DNA of 64,000 nucleotides, from NCBI GenBank assembly GCA_015680685.1, contig MNCI01022494.1, positions 62,001 through 126,000 of the forward strand, given 5' to 3'. The notes below the pieces were generated by a model. It was given only the letters and a program-made list of their open reading frames with translations, did no database searches and was not told where the DNA came from. Position numbers and translations under genes: made by a program. The stretch is from Gnetum montanum (Eukaryota > Streptophyta > Gnetopsida > Gnetales > Gnetaceae). Below, in pieces: positions 37,245 through 49,769 of the stretch; positions within the stretch are counted from its first letter, which is position 1; every line of letters begins with the position of its first letter.

Positions 37245-38599
37245 CATTAATGATCCACCTTGATAAAACATTATGAATACTAACTATTTATTACATTATA
37301 TATAGTAAAATCTATGTATGTTAAATGTATTGTCTTTATTTTTTCTAAATAAATATGCAAAAACGAAAAAATATAAACCTTTAGAAATATGCTTAAAACG
37401 TTTTAATTTAATGCTTCAAGATTTATAGTAAGAGACATAAATAGATCAATAATTCTTTTGCAACTTCTCAATACATATGCTAGGAAATTTACCCATGAGA
37501 TATTTGTTAGTTTTAACTAGTGAGAATCAAAATGACAATTATTATTTTAAATGGAAGGGAAAAGTGAAGTCTAGCTTTATGCCATCATTATGAACTCAAG
37601 GTATAGTCACAATGAATCATGATTGGTGATGAGAGCAAATGAACTTAACATTCCAACAGTTGGTTGCTAGCTCAAATCCTTTACAGCCTATCACCAATCC
37701 TAAACATTAAGTGACCTCATCATGATTTAGCATAGATTGCTAAACTATGAAAATAACTCAAAACATACATGTCATTTTAAGCAGATGCAACCTAAAGGAG
37801 GATGGTATGACATCAACTTAACCTCAAAGGCAACATCATAAAACATGTAGATAGTAGAAAACTTATTAAGATAAAATCCTCATGACTTAGCCTCAATATT
37901 TCATTTTTAAATTTAGTCAACAATGAATGAAAGAGTTACAAGTATTATCACAATTTATCAAGTACACTAAATAGAAGCTGAGCATTAAATCCAAACATCC
38001 TTTAAGTTTACTTCTAGGGCATGCACCTGTATAAATATGATCCTAAAGCTGCATGTTACTATAATAAAATATAATATTATAAATGCAATAAGATGAAATG
38101 TATTCTATTCAAGTGAATATGATATCTAAGGCATCTTATATGGATATATACATATTGTTAATAACTATAAATTATTACATTACTGGTCTACTAGATGTTG
38201 ATGTGGAACACTAGTATAAAAATGTTTAAGATAGAATACATTGAAGTTTTCGGTGAACTTATTATCTTAAAGGTTTGTTATTTTGTGAAAATTTGGGACT
38301 ATGATATCCATAACTTGATATGGCCTTAACCATATTAGAGAGTATTTAGTTTGAGGATTTTTTTGCCTAGAATCTCTATCTATTTTTAAAGACTAAATCA
38401 CCTACTTGGAAGGATTTAGAAGCAACTTATTTTTATCAAGCAAACCTTTTAATAATTTTTTAATGATTTGATAGATTTTCTATTGCTTTTAAACATTTAA
38501 GTTCAACATCTCAAAGATATAAGATCTAACAATAAGACTTTCATCAAGACTTAGATAATATAAGAAGAATTCAAAAATGGAAATATGTAAATTAATTGA
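37245..38599. other. AT-rich region without recognised gene
   Basis: No coding motif is seen up to about 38400. The part 38400-38599 may be the C-terminal continuation of the integrase fossil that follows on the minus strand. Confidence 0.5.
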
Positions 38600-39110
38600 T
38601 GATATGGGTTTCATGATAGACTAATTCATAATGGGGTGGTTTGATGGCTTCTTTATAGCATATACAATCTCCCATATTGCCCACATAGATTTTTTATGCT
38701 AAGACCTATAGTTATCTATGATAATCTTCCTGATGCCCACTAAGAGATTCTTATTAGAGGACTTAGCTAGACCATTCCCTTATTGATAATATTCTATAAT
38801 GCTTTAAATTAGGATTTTATTATGCATGGTCCATTCAGTGACTTCTAAGGAAATAATGGTAGGACCACTATCGACTATTGAGGCATATGGATGTTTATAT
38901 CTTATGATGATAACTTTAAAAGAAACTTAATGACATCACGTGATGTAGCATCGATAGAGGACCTAGCATCTAACGAACATGTGGTATAATCAATTGTTGT
39001 TAATATGAATTTTTATTAGCCTGACAATAGTGGATTAATTGCTCTAATAAAGTTGAGTACCCATTGCTTTAATCATGGGTTGTGAAGATGTTGAACTTTT
39101 GGTGTTTATA
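38600..39110 (-). pseudogene. Fossil gypsy-type integrase
   Basis: Minus-strand reading gives KFILTTIDYTT, TSRDVIKFL, SGPTIIS, TEWTMHNKI and GNGLAKSSNKNLL with a few stops. The first Asp codon is at 38989-38991, the second at 38870-38872 and the third catalytic position at 38762-38764, spacing D-35-x, where the expected Glu is Lys. It differs from the integrase of element F, so it derives from another gypsy element. It ends where the LTR fragment at 39123 begins. Confidence 0.75.
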
Positions 39111-39122
39111 CTCGTAAATATT

Positions 39123-39865
39123 TGATGAGTAGCAAATAGTCCCTATGCTCAATTGTATGAATCACAAGTATTGCACTAGTGATCTGGTCAAATTCTATGG
39201 ACTTAGTTCCTAAGTGTGCCTATAGAAAAAGATGGTGACTTGGGAAGATGTGATCGTTGTCTTCTTAGCTTTCACTTGTGTAGGTCCTCGTGTATGAATA
39301 AGTGTGAACTAAGGCATATGATATTTGTTTATATTTTATATTTTTATGTTTTTTAATCCTAAGTTTAAATGAAAAGATAAATGATGGATAAATTAACTAT
39401 TTTAACTATCTAATGATTCTTAAGCTAACTAGCCTAACATAAGCATTTAGGCCTACTTGCTGTATGCATCTTGTACTTGTATAAACACTACTAGGTTACC
39501 AAATGCCTATTACTGGGTGTACCAAATAGCTACTATTGGGATTACCAAGTGTTAAACAATATCGTTGAAGTGGTTATACTTATGTGTTCAGTATTAGAAA
39601 CATTAATTACCTAAGAACAAGAATGTAAATTGCATTAATCATAAGTGCTACAAGGAGTATCATGAATCTCATCTTTATTATCGGTCACATCAATGTGTTT
39701 AGGTATAATGATGCTTGAATAAAGATCCATACAATTTCTTGAAGTGCTACTATAGGCATTCAAAAAATATTCTAACTTTGGTGAAATAAAACTACAAGAA
39801 CTTGGCTACACTAATGATATAACGTGCCATAAATGTAATGGCTACACGCATTTATATAAATGTGA
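39123..39865 (-). repeat. Truncated LTR related to element F
   Basis: In reverse orientation it begins TGATGAGTAGC, then follows the LTR order seen in C, D and F: the ATGCTCAA end block, ACTAGGTTACC/GGGATTACC repeats, a TCTTTATT block, ACTATAGGCATTC, and a TATATAAAT promoter region. The promoter-side end is cut off at about 39865. No target duplication was found. Strongly diverged, so old. Confidence 0.6.
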
Positions 39866-39879
39866 CATGACACTGTAGG

Positions 39880-40105
39880 TTGAACCAAAAGCTAAAGTAG
39901 TTAAGAAGAGGATTGAGAAACTCCTAAGAATTGGGTTCATCTATCTTATAGTAGACATCGAATGGATAAGTTTACTAATAATTATGGCAAAGAAAGAAGT
40001 TCAAAAAAAAATTTAAATCAATTTGAAATTTATAAACATGGTGACATTCAAGGACCATTTTTTATTATTATTTGTTGATTAGGTGATTGACATAATTATA
40101 GTCCA
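39880..40105 (+). pseudogene. RT scrap of a gypsy element
   Basis: Plus-strand reading gives VVKKRIEKLLRIGFIY, EWISLLIIMAKK and NMVTFKDHF, which aligns with the RT fingers of element F (16000-16200). It carries stops and is cut by the insertion of element D at 40108. Confidence 0.6.
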
Positions 40106-40108
40106 CAT

Positions 40109-41084
40109 TGATGAGTGGCGAGGTACCCCTACACTCAACCATACGAAACGAGCGTAGCACACATGATCCGGTTGAACTCTGCAGACTAAATGCCTACACG
40201 CCCCATGGAACACTTGGGGTTAATCATTCGTTTTCTTCCTAGACTTACTTGTGTTTGTCACGATGTATGGTTAAGTAAGTCTGAGGTATATGATTTTTAT
40301 AGTCTTTTATGTTTTTCTCCTATGCTATCGAGGTGAAGGGTTGAGAAACTAACTAACTCTAACTAATGACTAAGTGTAAATTAATTAGAATCAGCATCCG
40401 TTCCCACTTACCATACACACCCTAAACTATGCAACCACGGCTACCAAACGCTAATCGTTACTAGGATCACCACGCGTAATGCACGTGCTCGAAGTGGTCG
40501 TACCGAGGCACTTAACTAGCCGAAGCGTAATGAGCATCCATTCCTTGACTAGCCGTACACATCCTTAGATGCTCGTAATCAAGTCGTACTCATTTTGCAT
40601 TCTAGGAGTTGAGGGTGATAGAATCTAATCGCGATGAGCAGCCGATTCCTTGATTAGCCGTACACATCCGTAAATGCTCGTAATCAAGTCATACTCATTC
40701 CGCGCTACTGCAGGGTAATAAATAATGAGTAAGAAATAACATGTAATAAATAATAAGTAATAAATCCTATTCCATGCACTACAAGGTTTATCCACAAAGC
40801 TCGTCTTTATTGCCGTACAAAACTTGCGTTCAGGTACAATGTTGTTCGAATAAAGATTCGTTCACTTGGGGATTCCTACTGCGGGCACATGGAAAATATT
40901 CTATCTCTAGAGTGACCAATATGCCAGAGTTTCCCTACTTCTAGCCTAGGATGGGAAATAAGGAGAGTGCCGCCTCTTATTTATAGATTTGGTAGCGGAT
41001 CGTGATATCGCGTACGTGACATTGCAGGGGATGACGCAATATTGCGTACGCGATATCGCATGGGATGCGAATCGTGTCTCATCA
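40109..41084 (-). repeat. 3' LTR of element D
   Basis: 976 bases, reading TGATGAG from 41084? In plus orientation it runs TGATGAGTGGCG to GTGTCTCATCA. The promoter-side end (41000-41070) holds a perfect GCGATATCGC at 41050-41059 and decayed relatives. Two copies of the hairpin-bearing repeat unit lie at about 40540-40700. Confidence 0.9.
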
Positions 41085-42597
41085 TACCCCCATGACTAAA
41101 TGAAAACTCATCCTCGAGTTCCTTATAATAATATCGGGAAGGTATGGAATTATTAAGGGGAATGGAACTAATGGGATGACATGTGAATGGATCATCATTA
41201 CAAGACTTGACAAAACTGGTGTTCATGACAACAGGGGTGAACACCTTATTACAATGACATTAGGCCTTTGTTGGCAGCTGAGAAAGAGAGAGAGAAAGAA
41301 GTGTTGCTGCTGCCAACGCCAAGATTGCACCTTTGTTGTCCATCCATAAGCGCACCATCGATCTTGCTCCTTGCATAGCTGCTTCAGCGCTGCTCCATTC
41401 CAAGTGTTTGCTCCAGATCCAATCCGTTGTTTGTATGATCACCATCTGCACACACAACATAATCTTATATTAGCAAGGGTAAATGAATCATCATGTAATT
41501 GATACCTTGCTTCGGTGTAAGTTCATTGGCTAAGTTGTGGTATAGTTGATATGGATCTAGAGATATATTAATGATGACTATCAAAGGTGTAGGGGTTAGA
41601 AAGAAAATCAAAAAATTCGGGGCTTGGAGAAAATTGAAAAAATTAGGCCCTGTACCCCCATGACTAATTGTGAACCTTCGGTAGCGTTAGAATGGAGAAA
41701 GAAAAGGAGTAAGAAAGATAGATAAAAAGGGACAACTATAGCAACGAGGAAATGGATGTCAAGATGGTAATAAACAAAATAATAATTAATTGCAAAAAAT
41801 GTTAGGGAAAAGAAGTTAACTGGTGCACCAAATAGGAATGTCAGTGGGTCCTCCCCAAAGCAGGCTCATGCCCTTAATGCCCTAACAAAACCACATTCAA
41901 AGAGTCTGTAGGCTCTGGGAATGTCATTTGGAGCAAGAGTAAAAGTCTTAAGCACAAGCGTTTACCGAAAAGAAAACAAAGCATCAACCAAAATATATAC
42001 ACTAATGATACAACTGGCAATGAGGTGAACAATGGGGAGAAGAATGGAGAGAAGAGAGTGGAATGGAATCCCAAGGACAAGGTGGTGTACAACCCCTTGT
42101 GTAGGTTATGATTAATGTGACTTGGCACATCTCATTCTAACTCTGGTCTCAAGCCAACCACATCTAGTGACTTCACATCAATGCATTCAGCCAAACCATC
42201 CACTTGGATAACAAGGATGCATCTCCAAAGAGCCACCACCATTTGAAAGAAAGAAATGAGAGAATGGGAAGTGAGAAAGGCCTTAGTTAGAGGGAAAACT
42301 TTTGGTTCCATAACCAGTGCTTGTAGCCCAAGTTTATTCGTCTAAGGGGTGTGCTTTGAATTTTCACTTTGTTTTTTTTTCTGTGTTTTTATTTTCTTAG
42401 CTTTCGATAATTGGGTAACATTGGAACAACAAGAAAAATCAAGAAGAAAACATCTAAGCACCCAAGAGAACGACCAACACAAATGCATCAAGTTCCCTTG
42501 AAGTCACACCATTTTCAATCCTTGAGTCCTTCCTTAGTTTCAGAAATTCCCAGCCACTGATTCGTTAAAAGTTCTTATTAAAAAGGAAACTGTACAT
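41085..42597 (-). other. Common 3' region of element D with remnant 3' ORF
   Basis: Matches the 3' region of element A in order. The polypurine-type motif (plus-strand TACCCCCATGACT) touches the LTR at 41085 and recurs near 41656. The small ORF starts at 41445 (minus) directly after TGTGTGTGCAG and runs to 41260, with a frameshift relative to the copy in A. Confidence 0.75.
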
Positions 42598-42599
42598 TT

Positions 42600-45318
42600 G
42601 AATGTTTCTCTTCTTAAGTTGGGGTAGGTTCTAGGCATGATACATCTCTCGTGAAATTAAGTTAACTCCGGAACCTGAGTCAAGAAGAGCCCTATGTGGT
42701 TTATTTCCAGTGATTTGTAAATAGATTAAGGGACTCCCAGGGTCAATTAATTTCCTGGAAAGGTGGCCTACCTTGATCCAGTCGGTTACAGTATGCGTTA
42801 ACATAACCGTATGCGTTAAGCTCTGTTGGACTGAAGGGTGCTCCGAAGTGTTAGATGGTGGAGGAGTGTAAATGGGCTCAACCGCTTGTTGTTGTGAGAG
42901 TTTGTCTGGGCTTTTGGTTTCTGAAGAAAGGCCTTCTCTTTTTACAGTTGTTAGAACCAACAACGGGTTGAATATTTATAGCTCTCGCAGCGTGACGTTG
43001 CTGCAGTTGAGAAGGAAATTCCCCTTGCATTGTTGGAGCAGGAGGTGTTATGGGAACTACTACTGGTGGAAGAGGTGCGGATGGATTAGGAGGATGGTGT
43101 GGGTATGGAGTGTCTCCCAAAGGAGAAGGAGTCCTTCTAAAGTTCTCCCGAACTTGGTAGTGACGGTGGGGAGTTGAGTGACTCATAGAGTCACTTGGAG
43201 AAATTGGCTGCTGCACATAATATCCATAAGGGTTAGGCTACTAGTAAGGGTAATGATATTTCGGCAATGGCATCCCCCATGACTGTGGGTATTGCCACTA
43301 CTGATGCTGTCTGATGGGTTGTCTTGGAGTTCCACTTGGATAATACATTAAGGGTTGGTGGAACTGCCTTGGGGTACCTTGGGGGTAAGGTAACCTTCAG
43401 GGTGTTTACCATTGGTTGAGTCTTGGATTAAGCGCATACACCCCAAACTCTTGTAGATGTGAGATGATGGGGAAACATCCCTTAGGATAGTCATAGTGGC
43501 AAATCTCACATCCACCGTCATCATCTATGTCGGAGTCCACAGCCACATCGGAGTTAGTGATTTTCCCCTTACCCTTGTTATGAGCAGGGCTTAAATCTCT
43601 CCACTTTTTCTTACCTTTGTTACTACTTTGTTCTACCTTAGACTTTTCTACAATTTTTAAGATAGTTTCAATTTTAGAGTCTAAGGAACTCCATATGTCA
43701 TCTACCGTAGCCGCTATTTCTGTTGTGAGCTTTTGAAGCGGCAAGGTCTTTCTGTTCACCAACTCTTCGATTGGTGACTCATCCTCTTCATGACAAAATT
43801 CACTCCCTTTTTTCGAAGAGAGGGGTCACGGTTGTACTCTTCTGCACTTTCCCTTTTTCGTAGCTCACGTTCTTCTTTTGTTACTTGTTCTAACAAGTAA
43901 TGAACTTCATGGGCTCTAAGTTGTGAGAGTCTCCCTTGGGCATAAGTTCCAAGGGTTCTTCTACTTTCATGCCTTAGCCCATCCACGATGTGGCGAAGTT
44001 GATCCCACTGAGCATACCCATGGCCCGGGCAACGATGTAACAATGTGTAGTAGCGAGCCATGGCAGCATCCAAGGGTTCATAAGTACCTTGCTTCCAGCC
44101 TTGGATCTGTTTATGCAAATTGGACACTCTGGAGTACGTTTGATACTTTTTGTTGAATAGTTCTAGCATCGTACTCCACCTCTTGATGGTTTCTGGTTCT
44201 AAGGACCGATACCAACTCTCTGCTGCTTTGGTGATTGTCCTTGGGAACAACTTAAGTTTTTTCCACTCATTTTCTATATTCTGCAAGGCACAGGCATCGT
44301 GGAATTCCTGTAAATGATTTTGTAGATCTGCATTGTATCCCCCTTCAAATTGTGGGATATTGTTCACGTCTAAATGTTTGATTCGACTATCTTTTAAATG
44401 CCTTGTGGGAATCCTAACTGCCTCTGTTATGTCAAGCATATTTTGGGTTGCGAGTAGGGGCTCATCATGATCATCTCTTTCATAACGCCTATGATGTCTA
44501 TGTTATTCCCTACTCTCCCTACATCCTTGCCCTTGTCCTCTCTCTCGACTTTCCCGTCAAGGTCTCTCATTTTTCTTACCTTTATCCTCTTCGTTGTGTT
44601 CATGATGGCTGCGCCCAGATGTGGAAGGAGAGGGTGAGTGATGGGATGAAGGAGAAGAAGAAGGAGAACCATTGCCATGATGATGTTTCTTACCTTCTCT
44701 TCGGCTGCTATGGCTTTGATCGTGGTGATGATCTAAGTGCTCGTCCTTAGCATGAGTGGTTGTTCCCTTTGTGAATAGTTGGTGTTCATAGGCATCAGAA
44801 CCATGATTATGTATCATTGATCATAGGCTCTTATACCCAACCTCCTCATCATCGTTAGGAGGGGGAACATCATTTGTTAGAGAACTCGTGATAAGGGGTT
44901 CTTCATCTCCTATTTCGCTAACGACGTGCAGACCTTTGCCCTTCAAAAGTGTATGTTGACTCTCCTGCCTTGAGTCTCTCATACGTTGTGCTTCTGTGGA
45001 ATGATAATCCCTCGTATCAAAGTCTTCCACAACGTATTCAGCATATAATTCAGTCATGCCTGTCTGTGCCAAGGCACGGAAAAGCATGCGAGAGACTGAT
45101 CGATCTAGGGGTAACACGATGTTACCTTGCAAATCTCTCCATCGTAGCTATTCATCTTAATGGAGGATAAAGGTAAAGTTTGGAATATACTCATCGGGAT
45201 AAGTATACACTATATTGTATTATTTAGGACTTGGCTAATTTCGGCTATGTGTTTTATGTTGCCGACTGTCTCGTGTATGGTCCTTAGGTGGTGAGTTGCT
45301 CTTATGAGAAGAAGGCAT
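42600..45318 (-). pseudogene. gag and partial protease of element D
   Basis: Start ATG at 45318 aligns with that of element A. Long clean stretches remain (44439-43756 and 43762-43406), with stops in the first 200 bases and frame changes near 44820, 44430 and 43760. The gag core, basic His-rich linker and zinc knuckle (CEICHYDYPKGC, His replaced by Tyr) are visible. The protease keeps LLDSGSGVN near 42690, then is cut at about 42598 by the internal deletion. Confidence 0.88.
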
Positions 45319-45450
45319 TGTTATCGGTGTGCTAATTCATAGTTATATAATTTTCTCTTTTGATTAACCCGAAGGTTCATTAAGGCTCACAATGATGTGA
45401 ATGATATCCTTATGTTCCATATGGTGCACAAACACTGACTCCCCGGCAAC

Positions 45451-45757
45451 GGCGAGGTACCCCTACACTCAACCATACGAAACGAGCGTAGCAACCATGA
45501 TCCGGTCAAACTCCGCAGACTAAATGCCTACACGCCCCATGGAACACTTGGGGTTAATCATTCGTTGTCTTCCCAGACTTACTTGTGTTTGTCACGGTGT
45601 ATGGTTAAGTAAGTCGAAGGTATATGATTTTTATAGTCTTTTATGTTTTTCTCCTATGCTATTGAGGTGAAGGGTTGAGAAACTAACTAACTCTAACTAA
45701 TGACTAAGTCTAAATTAACTAGCGTTAGCATCCATTCCCACTTACCATACACACCCT
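45451..45757 (-). repeat. Partial 5' LTR of element D and damaged primer site
   Basis: The piece matches the other LTR of D from CGAGGTACCCC to CATACACACCCT, then stops. The primer-site complement (45440-45454, TCCCCGGCAACGGCG) runs straight into the LTR because 16 bases including the LTR end are missing. Confidence 0.85.
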
Positions 45758-48326
45758 GATCTAGCGTTTATGCTTTGAGGATTTCTTGGGGTTATTTCCT
45801 TTGATATCTATCTCTTAGAGGTAATCCGACAGTGCTACCATAGTTAGGCCTATAACTAACTAGAAGGGATGTCTAGTCACCTTCATGTCCTGCTTCACCT
45901 AGCACTTGTTAATCAGATTTACTAGCTCCAAAAATCCATTCTAATACAACCTCTAATTCCCAAGAATCAATACCTCATGTCAAACCTCCAATGATCACAT
46001 TGAGAGACATTCTTGTTATTACAATGCATGCTTTCAGGTCTTAATTATAGCTTGTCCTTTTAGGTCATATTACAATAATTACAATATTTGTTATATAGAG
46101 AGATCCTCTATTATGAAGTGGCACCAATGCGAACATGTTAATATACCCCTCTTTGCTTTCATTCTTCCTCAAATGAGTCCACATTAATGATCTTTGTTTA
46201 GCTTCTGTGTTATCCTCATGCTCATATGCTTCAATGCTTTAATTTCTCCTTTTGAAATAGGGTTAAATATCCTAATGTTTTCCCACTTATTCTACAAACA
46301 AAATATAAGTGAGAAGAATATGTAAAAATTAAATCTTATTTTATTAATTCTTATCTTACTTATAGGTAATAATAATAGGTGAATTAAAAGTCTACCAACC
46401 ACTAATCACGAGTCCTAACCAAGGTCACAGAAGTTGCAACTCATATCTAGTTACCCAAGTGAAGGTAGGGCATATCCTTTTTTCCATCTTGTATTACCCG
46501 AAGATATTTTAATTACCTCATTAAAATATAAACTAAATAACTAAATAAGAAATAAAAGTAAGTTAAGAGGCTCCCTGATTTTTATTAAGGTTGGGGATCA
46601 AGGGATGTAGTTGTAGTTCTACCATAAGGGGTATATGATCAAATGACCTTGTTTGTGATGGTAGGGCTTGATCTTTCTCTTCAACTTCTTCCTTAAGAAT
46701 TAACTCTAACAACTTGGTAACTTTAAAAGATCAAACATCATACTTGAGGTTATCTAGGATCTCAATGAAAAATGATGTTGACCCATCTTCATTAGTCATG
46801 GCAACATAATTGGTAAATTATGGTTCTTCATGAATATTATCCATCAACATCATTTGTTCTTGAATTTTGGGATTTGAGTTCTCTACTGAAGATTCAAAAC
46901 AGGTGAAATATGTAATTACTAATTGGATTGCATGGTGGACTTATGGGAACATCTTCTTCAAATCGAGTTCCTCTTTTGAGGAATCTTTTACATGTCCATA
47001 TTGTAAAAATTGATGAATGCTAGTTCCAGATTTTGCATTAAAGTCTCTATAGAGGATAGAGGACATTGAATTAAGATTGATATGGGTTAGGAATAACTTG
47101 TTCTATTTGACAAAGCCTAATATCTGGACATGTTGATTTGGCAATTAAATGTGTGTTGACTATACATACATATTTTTCTGATGACTAGATTTTAAATATA
47201 AATGCGAAGGTTATGTGGCATCTACAAAATCTTAATCGTTCTTTCTTTTCCATAACTTGAAGTTTTGGAATTTCAAAAATCATCTCTTTTAATCTCCAGT
47301 TGAACCTTTATAACAACTTAAACATGGCTTCTTTGTAAAATATTGTGCAATCATCTATATTGTGGTTCTTACAATAGGCTAATTTGTATGGCTTGAAAGA
47401 AGAACTTCCACAAGAACCTTTTTGCTTGTAAACATCTTTGTATCAGAAATTTTTCAAACTTGGTCAAAACTTGTATAAGAATTCTCATAATAAGACTTTT
47501 TGCAAGCAATATACATCAACATTTAAAGCTTGTAATTTTGCAAGGATGTATGGGTATTGATACTCATGCCAATTCAAGATCCAAGGTGAACATAGCAAAT
47601 CTTTTCTTTCATTGGCTAGGGACCATACAAGCATGTTGTATGTTGTAGCTTTAATTCTTATTCTTGGATTCTCTCCTAGATCATTTCTCTGCATAGGTAT
47701 CATATACTTTGTCTAGAAAAATGTTATGAGTCTCCATGATATTCGATGTCTATCCAAATGTTTGGATGCTTGTTGAATTGTTATACATCTTCTTAATCAT
47801 TTTGGATCATCAACTAATTCTCCAATTGATTGATTTGTAAGGTTGATAATAATTAGCTATATTACTTAGACTCTTAATGACCTTTCTACCATCCTTAGGA
47901 CACTCACTCCAATAATGTAACTAACGACACATTAGAAGTTAGTAACCTAAGTCTATTTATCCACATAAGTTAAGTACCTAATCTTAAGGTAAAAAATGGC
48001 CCTAAAGGATGAGATTTGTCAATCCTAACAATGAAATTGTTAGGCATAGTTAGTTAGTCTAAGTTATGGCCTCTTAAGACACAGTTTAAGTTATCACCTA
48101 ATTATTGGCTAGTCACATGAGAATTTAATCTCATCATTAGATTTAAAAGACCAAAAAATATTAGAAATGATTATTCATATGTTAGAAATGGACATCGTAT
48201 GCTAGAGTTATGCTAAATTGAACTTCTAAGGATCTTTAGGCATAATGTTGGTGGATGAGATTAAAAAACTAATTTTCAAAATCTCACTTTATTATTACAT
48301 TTAGGAGATTGAGATCTAGTAGAAAC
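45758..48326 (-). other. AT-rich region with a possible old gag remnant
   Basis: No intact gene. On the minus strand, 47700-46560 reads through long stretches with few stops; near 47360 it shows YCKNHNIDDC, similar to the short Cys-His knuckle of Tat-type gypsy Gag proteins. The rest, including 47900-48326, shows nothing recognisable. The gag assignment is tentative. Confidence 0.3.
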
Positions 48327-49181
48327 TGATGAGCGGCGAGGTACCCCTACACTCAACCATATGAATACAAGCGTTCACGCACAATCCGGTTGAACTCCGC
48401 GGACAAGCTAGTTGTGGTATCTAGATAGTTACACATTGATCACAGTTCGCTGTCTTCCCACCTGAACTAGTATTTGCTTTGTCACGTATGGTTTAGTCCA
48501 AAGTGAGGCGTATGATGTGATCCTAACTACTGCTACTCCTAGAGACAATGGAGAATAATATTGATTAAGCTAATGAGTAATAGGAAATGAAGTCTAAGCT
48601 AACCTAAGTGCGATGAGCATCCGTTCCTTAATCATTCTTACACATCTTGAACCTCGTGCACGACTACTACTAGGTTACCAAGTAGTCACACTTAAATGCT
48701 CATGATTAAGTCGTACTCATTCCGCATTTAACAACGGGAATAGTAAATGACGATAAAGAACTATTAACTAAGAAATAATAAATAATAATATCAATTAACA
48801 ATAATAATTAAACAATTAAAACTAAGTGAATGCTGCAATGATGAAGTAATCTCGATCTTTATTTCCAATCATGTGCGTGTCCAAGTATGTCACACTAGAA
48901 TAAAGGTGCCGTACAATTACAAGCATCACACTGCGGGCATGCACTGGGAAAATATTCTAACTCCTACAGAAACAAAATGCAAGGGCTTCGCTACAACTAA
49001 CTCGAATCTCTCCAAATGAGGTGGAAGGCCCTCTTATTTATAGGCTGGGATAGGCGGATGCATAAATGGGGCCATGTTGACGCAGGAAGGCTACGTCGAC
49101 AGGGCCGCATCAACGCGGCTACGTATACGAGGCCCCATATACGCGGCCTAGTCGACGCATCGACTATATAGCGCTTCATCA
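48327..49181 (-). repeat. 3' LTR of element C
   Basis: 855 bases. The promoter-side end (49045-49170) has GTCGAC, GTATAC and GCGGC palindrome clusters just upstream of the minus-strand TATAAATA at 49042-49035. The polypurine motif CGTGGGGGTA (minus) lies next to it at 49191-49182. Confidence 0.9.
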
Positions 49182-49353
49182 TACCCCCACGATTGAGTAA
49201 AAACTCGTCCTCGAGTCAAAGAACGTGAGGAACAAGCTCAATTGAATACATAGTGGATAGGTATGGGATTATTGACTGACTAGAAATTTATTCATGCTGC
49301 AATGGATATGACAAAATTGGGACATAGACACAAAATAACAAAATTTGTGGAAC

Positions 49354-49766
49354 TCATGGGGTTCCTGGTAGTGGTGGCTCCTCCATGGGTGCCTTTCCTT
49401 TGTCCTGTGCATCAGGCTTCTGAGATTGATACCATTGAAGAAGCACCTGACGTTTCGCCTCTTCTATTTGAGGATTATGAGCCATCCATGCTAATGTTCC
49501 CATGTTTGATGGGGTTGTCATTTTTCATGGACATGGCAACTGTGGGAACACTTGATTGGCCTTGACATGCCATGCCGCAAATAGCCGTCGTTCCTCTTCA
49601 TAGGCTCGGGCCTTGACCTCTCCTCCCTTTGCTTAGATAGATTATGCAGTAACAAGAGTTTCATGATGGATGCTAAATGAGTGCCTTCTGCTCTACATGT
49701 TCTGCATGAGGTCCTTGGCCGTTGCCCTTGAGAAGGTCCTTATTGTTGTCTTCTTTTAGGAGCCAT
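49354..49766 (-). pseudogene. 3' ORF of element C
   Basis: ATG at 49766 directly follows an acceptor-like TGTGATTATAG. The reading starts MAPKRRQQ, then a stop, and continues as basic and Glu-rich sequence with RAYEEERRLFAAWHVKANQ in a shifted frame, ending at TGA 49356-49354. About 138 codons with two stops and one frameshift. It occupies the place of the long 3' ORF of element F. The function is unknown. Confidence 0.55.
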
Positions 49767-49769
49767 CTA

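Larger units (their letters stand above)
40109..45757 (-). mobile_element. Element D: truncated gag-protease retrotransposon
   Basis: On the minus strand: LTR fragment at 45757-45451, damaged primer site, gag (45318 to about 42600), common 3' region and complete LTR at 41084-40109. The LTR next to the primer site is cut after about 307 bases, so no target duplication can be checked. An internal deletion at about 42598 removes the end of the protease and about 1.0 kb compared with element A. RT, RNase H and integrase are absent. Confidence 0.88.
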
